DNA of 9,208 nucleotides, from positions 1-9,208 of the forward strand of contig CAMLFP010000221.1 of assembly GCA_946479335.1 (NCBI GenBank). Reading direction: 5' to 3'. The notes beneath the pieces were generated by a model. It was not told the origin of the DNA and searched no databases. It saw only the letters and a list, made by a program, of their open reading frames with translations. Below, one piece after another: positions 6,122-9,208 of this stretch (position 1 is its first letter; the number at the start of each line of letters is the position of its first letter). The position numbers were made by a program, and so were the translations under genes. The DNA is from an uncultured Archangium sp. Lineage in GTDB: Bacteria > Myxococcota > Myxococcia > Myxococcales > Myxococcaceae.

Positions 6122-6163
6122 AAAAAGAAAACCCTCTCCTCTGGTGAGAGGAGAGGGCGTTTT
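6121..6163. terminator. Bidirectional intrinsic terminator between the RHH gene and lon
   Basis: CCCTCTCCTCT (6132-6142) and AGAGGAGAGGG (6147-6157) form a perfect 11 bp stem with the 4-nt loop GGTG. On the + strand it is followed by CGTTTTC, a short T-run for the RHH gene. On the minus strand it is followed by TTTTCTTTTTT, a strong U-tract for lon. The A-run serving lon begins inside the TGA stop codon of the RHH gene. Confidence 0.93.
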
Positions 6164-6183
6164 CAATCACGCGCCGGTTCGGC

Positions 6184-8640
<2,457 letters not shown>

Positions 8641-8667
8641 GTGGGGAGTGCCTTGTTTCAGCGGGGT

Positions 8668-8685
8668 GGGAGGGGTCGCCCTCCC
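8668..8685 (-). promoter_or_regulatory. GC hairpin in the lon 5' leader
   Basis: Read as lon mRNA, GGGAGGG-CGAC-CCCTCCC forms a 7 bp all-GC (one A-U) stem with a 4-nt loop, ending 27 nt before the ATG. It lies between the candidate promoter and the weak AAGG ribosome site. No U-run follows in the lon direction, so it is not a terminator for this transcript. A role in message stability or translation control is possible but unproven. Confidence 0.45.
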
Positions 8686-8704
8686 GCGGTTTTCTACTCA
8701 CTGA

Positions 8705-8732
8705 AGGCTAGTCACCTTTTCCGACACCGCAA
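8705..8732 (-). promoter_or_regulatory. Candidate sigma-70 promoter of lon
   Basis: On the minus strand, TTGCGG (8732-8727) is followed after 16 bp by TAGCCT (8710-8705). Transcription would start near 8698, leaving a leader of about 58 nt that includes the hairpin at 8668-8685. I saw no clear heat-shock (CTTGAA / CCCCAT) promoter in the same region. Confidence 0.4.
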
Positions 8733-8827
8733 CACGAATGCGCGACGGTTTTCACCCATCGTGGGGGGCCGGCCGCCGATTCGCGTAGCGTGGCGCTTGA
8801 GGGCATGATGGCTCCGTGGGTTTTCAC

Positions 8828-9208
8828 ATGAGATACAGAACGTTCCTGGCCACGGCATCGCTGGCCTTCGTCGCGAGCTGCCAGGGCTGCTTCGGCTGCA
8901 AGACCTCTCCGGTCGACAACCCGGCCAATGGGCTGCCCGGCACCTGCCAGACCCAGCAGCCGGCGATCGCGCCGCCGAAGCTCGACATCCTCTTCGTCAT
9001 CGACAACTCCAACTCGATGGCCGAGGAGCAGGCCGGCGTCGCCACCGAGCTCACCGCCTTCATCGAGGAGCTCAAGAAGGGCGGTGGCGTTCCCTCCGAC
9101 TTCAACATCGGCGTCGTCACCACCGGCGTGTACCTGCACGGCAAGATCGGCGACGCCGCGCCGTTCTTCACTGACTACCCGTACCAGTCGGGCCACCTGC
9201 GCCCCGTG
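8828..9208 (+). CDS. vWA-domain lipoprotein, 3'-truncated by the window edge
   Basis: An open frame from ATG 8828 to the window edge gives 127 residues of a longer protein. RYRTFLATASLAFVASC is a lipoprotein signal with lipobox VASC and lipidated Cys18, followed by further cysteines (21, 24, 40). The von Willebrand factor A domain starts at about residue 51 with KLDILFVIDNSNSM. Asp59, Ser61 and Ser63 form the DxSxS part of the metal-ion-dependent adhesion site, and NIGVVTTG is the next core strand. vWA domains bind partner proteins through a divalent metal, and lipoproteins of this layout are frequent in Myxococcota, usually as surface or periplasmic adhesion-type proteins; the partner is unknown. 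The remaining MIDAS residues lie outside the window. The gene diverges from lon across 187 bp. No Shine-Dalgarno precedes the ATG. Confidence 0.9.
   Translation, partial: MRYRTFLATASLAFVASCQGCFGCKTSPVDNPANGLPGTCQTQQPAIAPPKLDILFVIDNSNSMAEEQAGVATELTAFIEELKKGGGVPSDFNIGVVTTGVYLHGKIGDAAPFFTDYPYQSGHLRPV

Overview
The window looks like chromosomal DNA of a high-GC member of the Myxococcota (Cystobacterineae-like). Four points support this: the strong G/C third-position bias; a Lon protease whose N-terminus and length fit the vegetative LonV type of Myxococcus as I remember it; many predicted lipoproteins with Asp-Ala-Gly linkers, Cys-rich modules and a vWA domain; and a SpmB-type membrane protein. 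The placement comes from family resemblance, not from a search. There are nine protein genes. I see no rRNA, tRNA, CRISPR array, insertion sequence, phage gene or toxin, and no gene-free stretch over 300 bases (the longest is 187 bp, 8641-8827).

Left part, all on the + strand: a 5'-truncated SpmA/SpmB-type membrane protein (2-844), a class II CCA tRNA nucleotidyltransferase (886-2148) and the tRNA 2-thiouridylase MnmA (2285-3331). Two adjacent genes thus serve tRNA maturation: one adds the 3' CCA end and one thiolates wobble U34. Then come two related lipoproteins (3418-3858 and 3889-4476), each ending in a small monohaem cytochrome-c-like domain with CxxCH and a distal Met. They are followed by a single-pass membrane protein with a C-terminal peptidoglycan-binding SPOR domain (4513-5277).

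Middle: a lipoprotein with repeated DxDxDGxxD calcium-loop motifs (5281-5892, - strand) converges on the SPOR gene with only 3 bp between stop codons. It diverges from a 58-residue ribbon-helix-helix regulator (5945-6121, +). That regulator converges on lon (6184-8640, -), and the two share a strong bidirectional intrinsic terminator.

Right part: lon has a plausible sigma-70 promoter and a GC hairpin in its leader. It diverges from a vWA-domain lipoprotein (8828 to the window edge, +) that is cut off by the window.

Four of the nine genes encode predicted lipoproteins and two more encode membrane proteins, so the accessory content is mostly cell envelope, set between housekeeping genes (cca, mnmA, lon). 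Several + strand genes lack a Shine-Dalgarno sequence and have a TAnnnT element 17-18 nt before the start codon, which suggests very short leaders. I found no clear novel defence or mobile system. The least explained elements are the tandem haem-lipoprotein pair, the repeat lipoprotein with its divergent regulator, and the lon leader.
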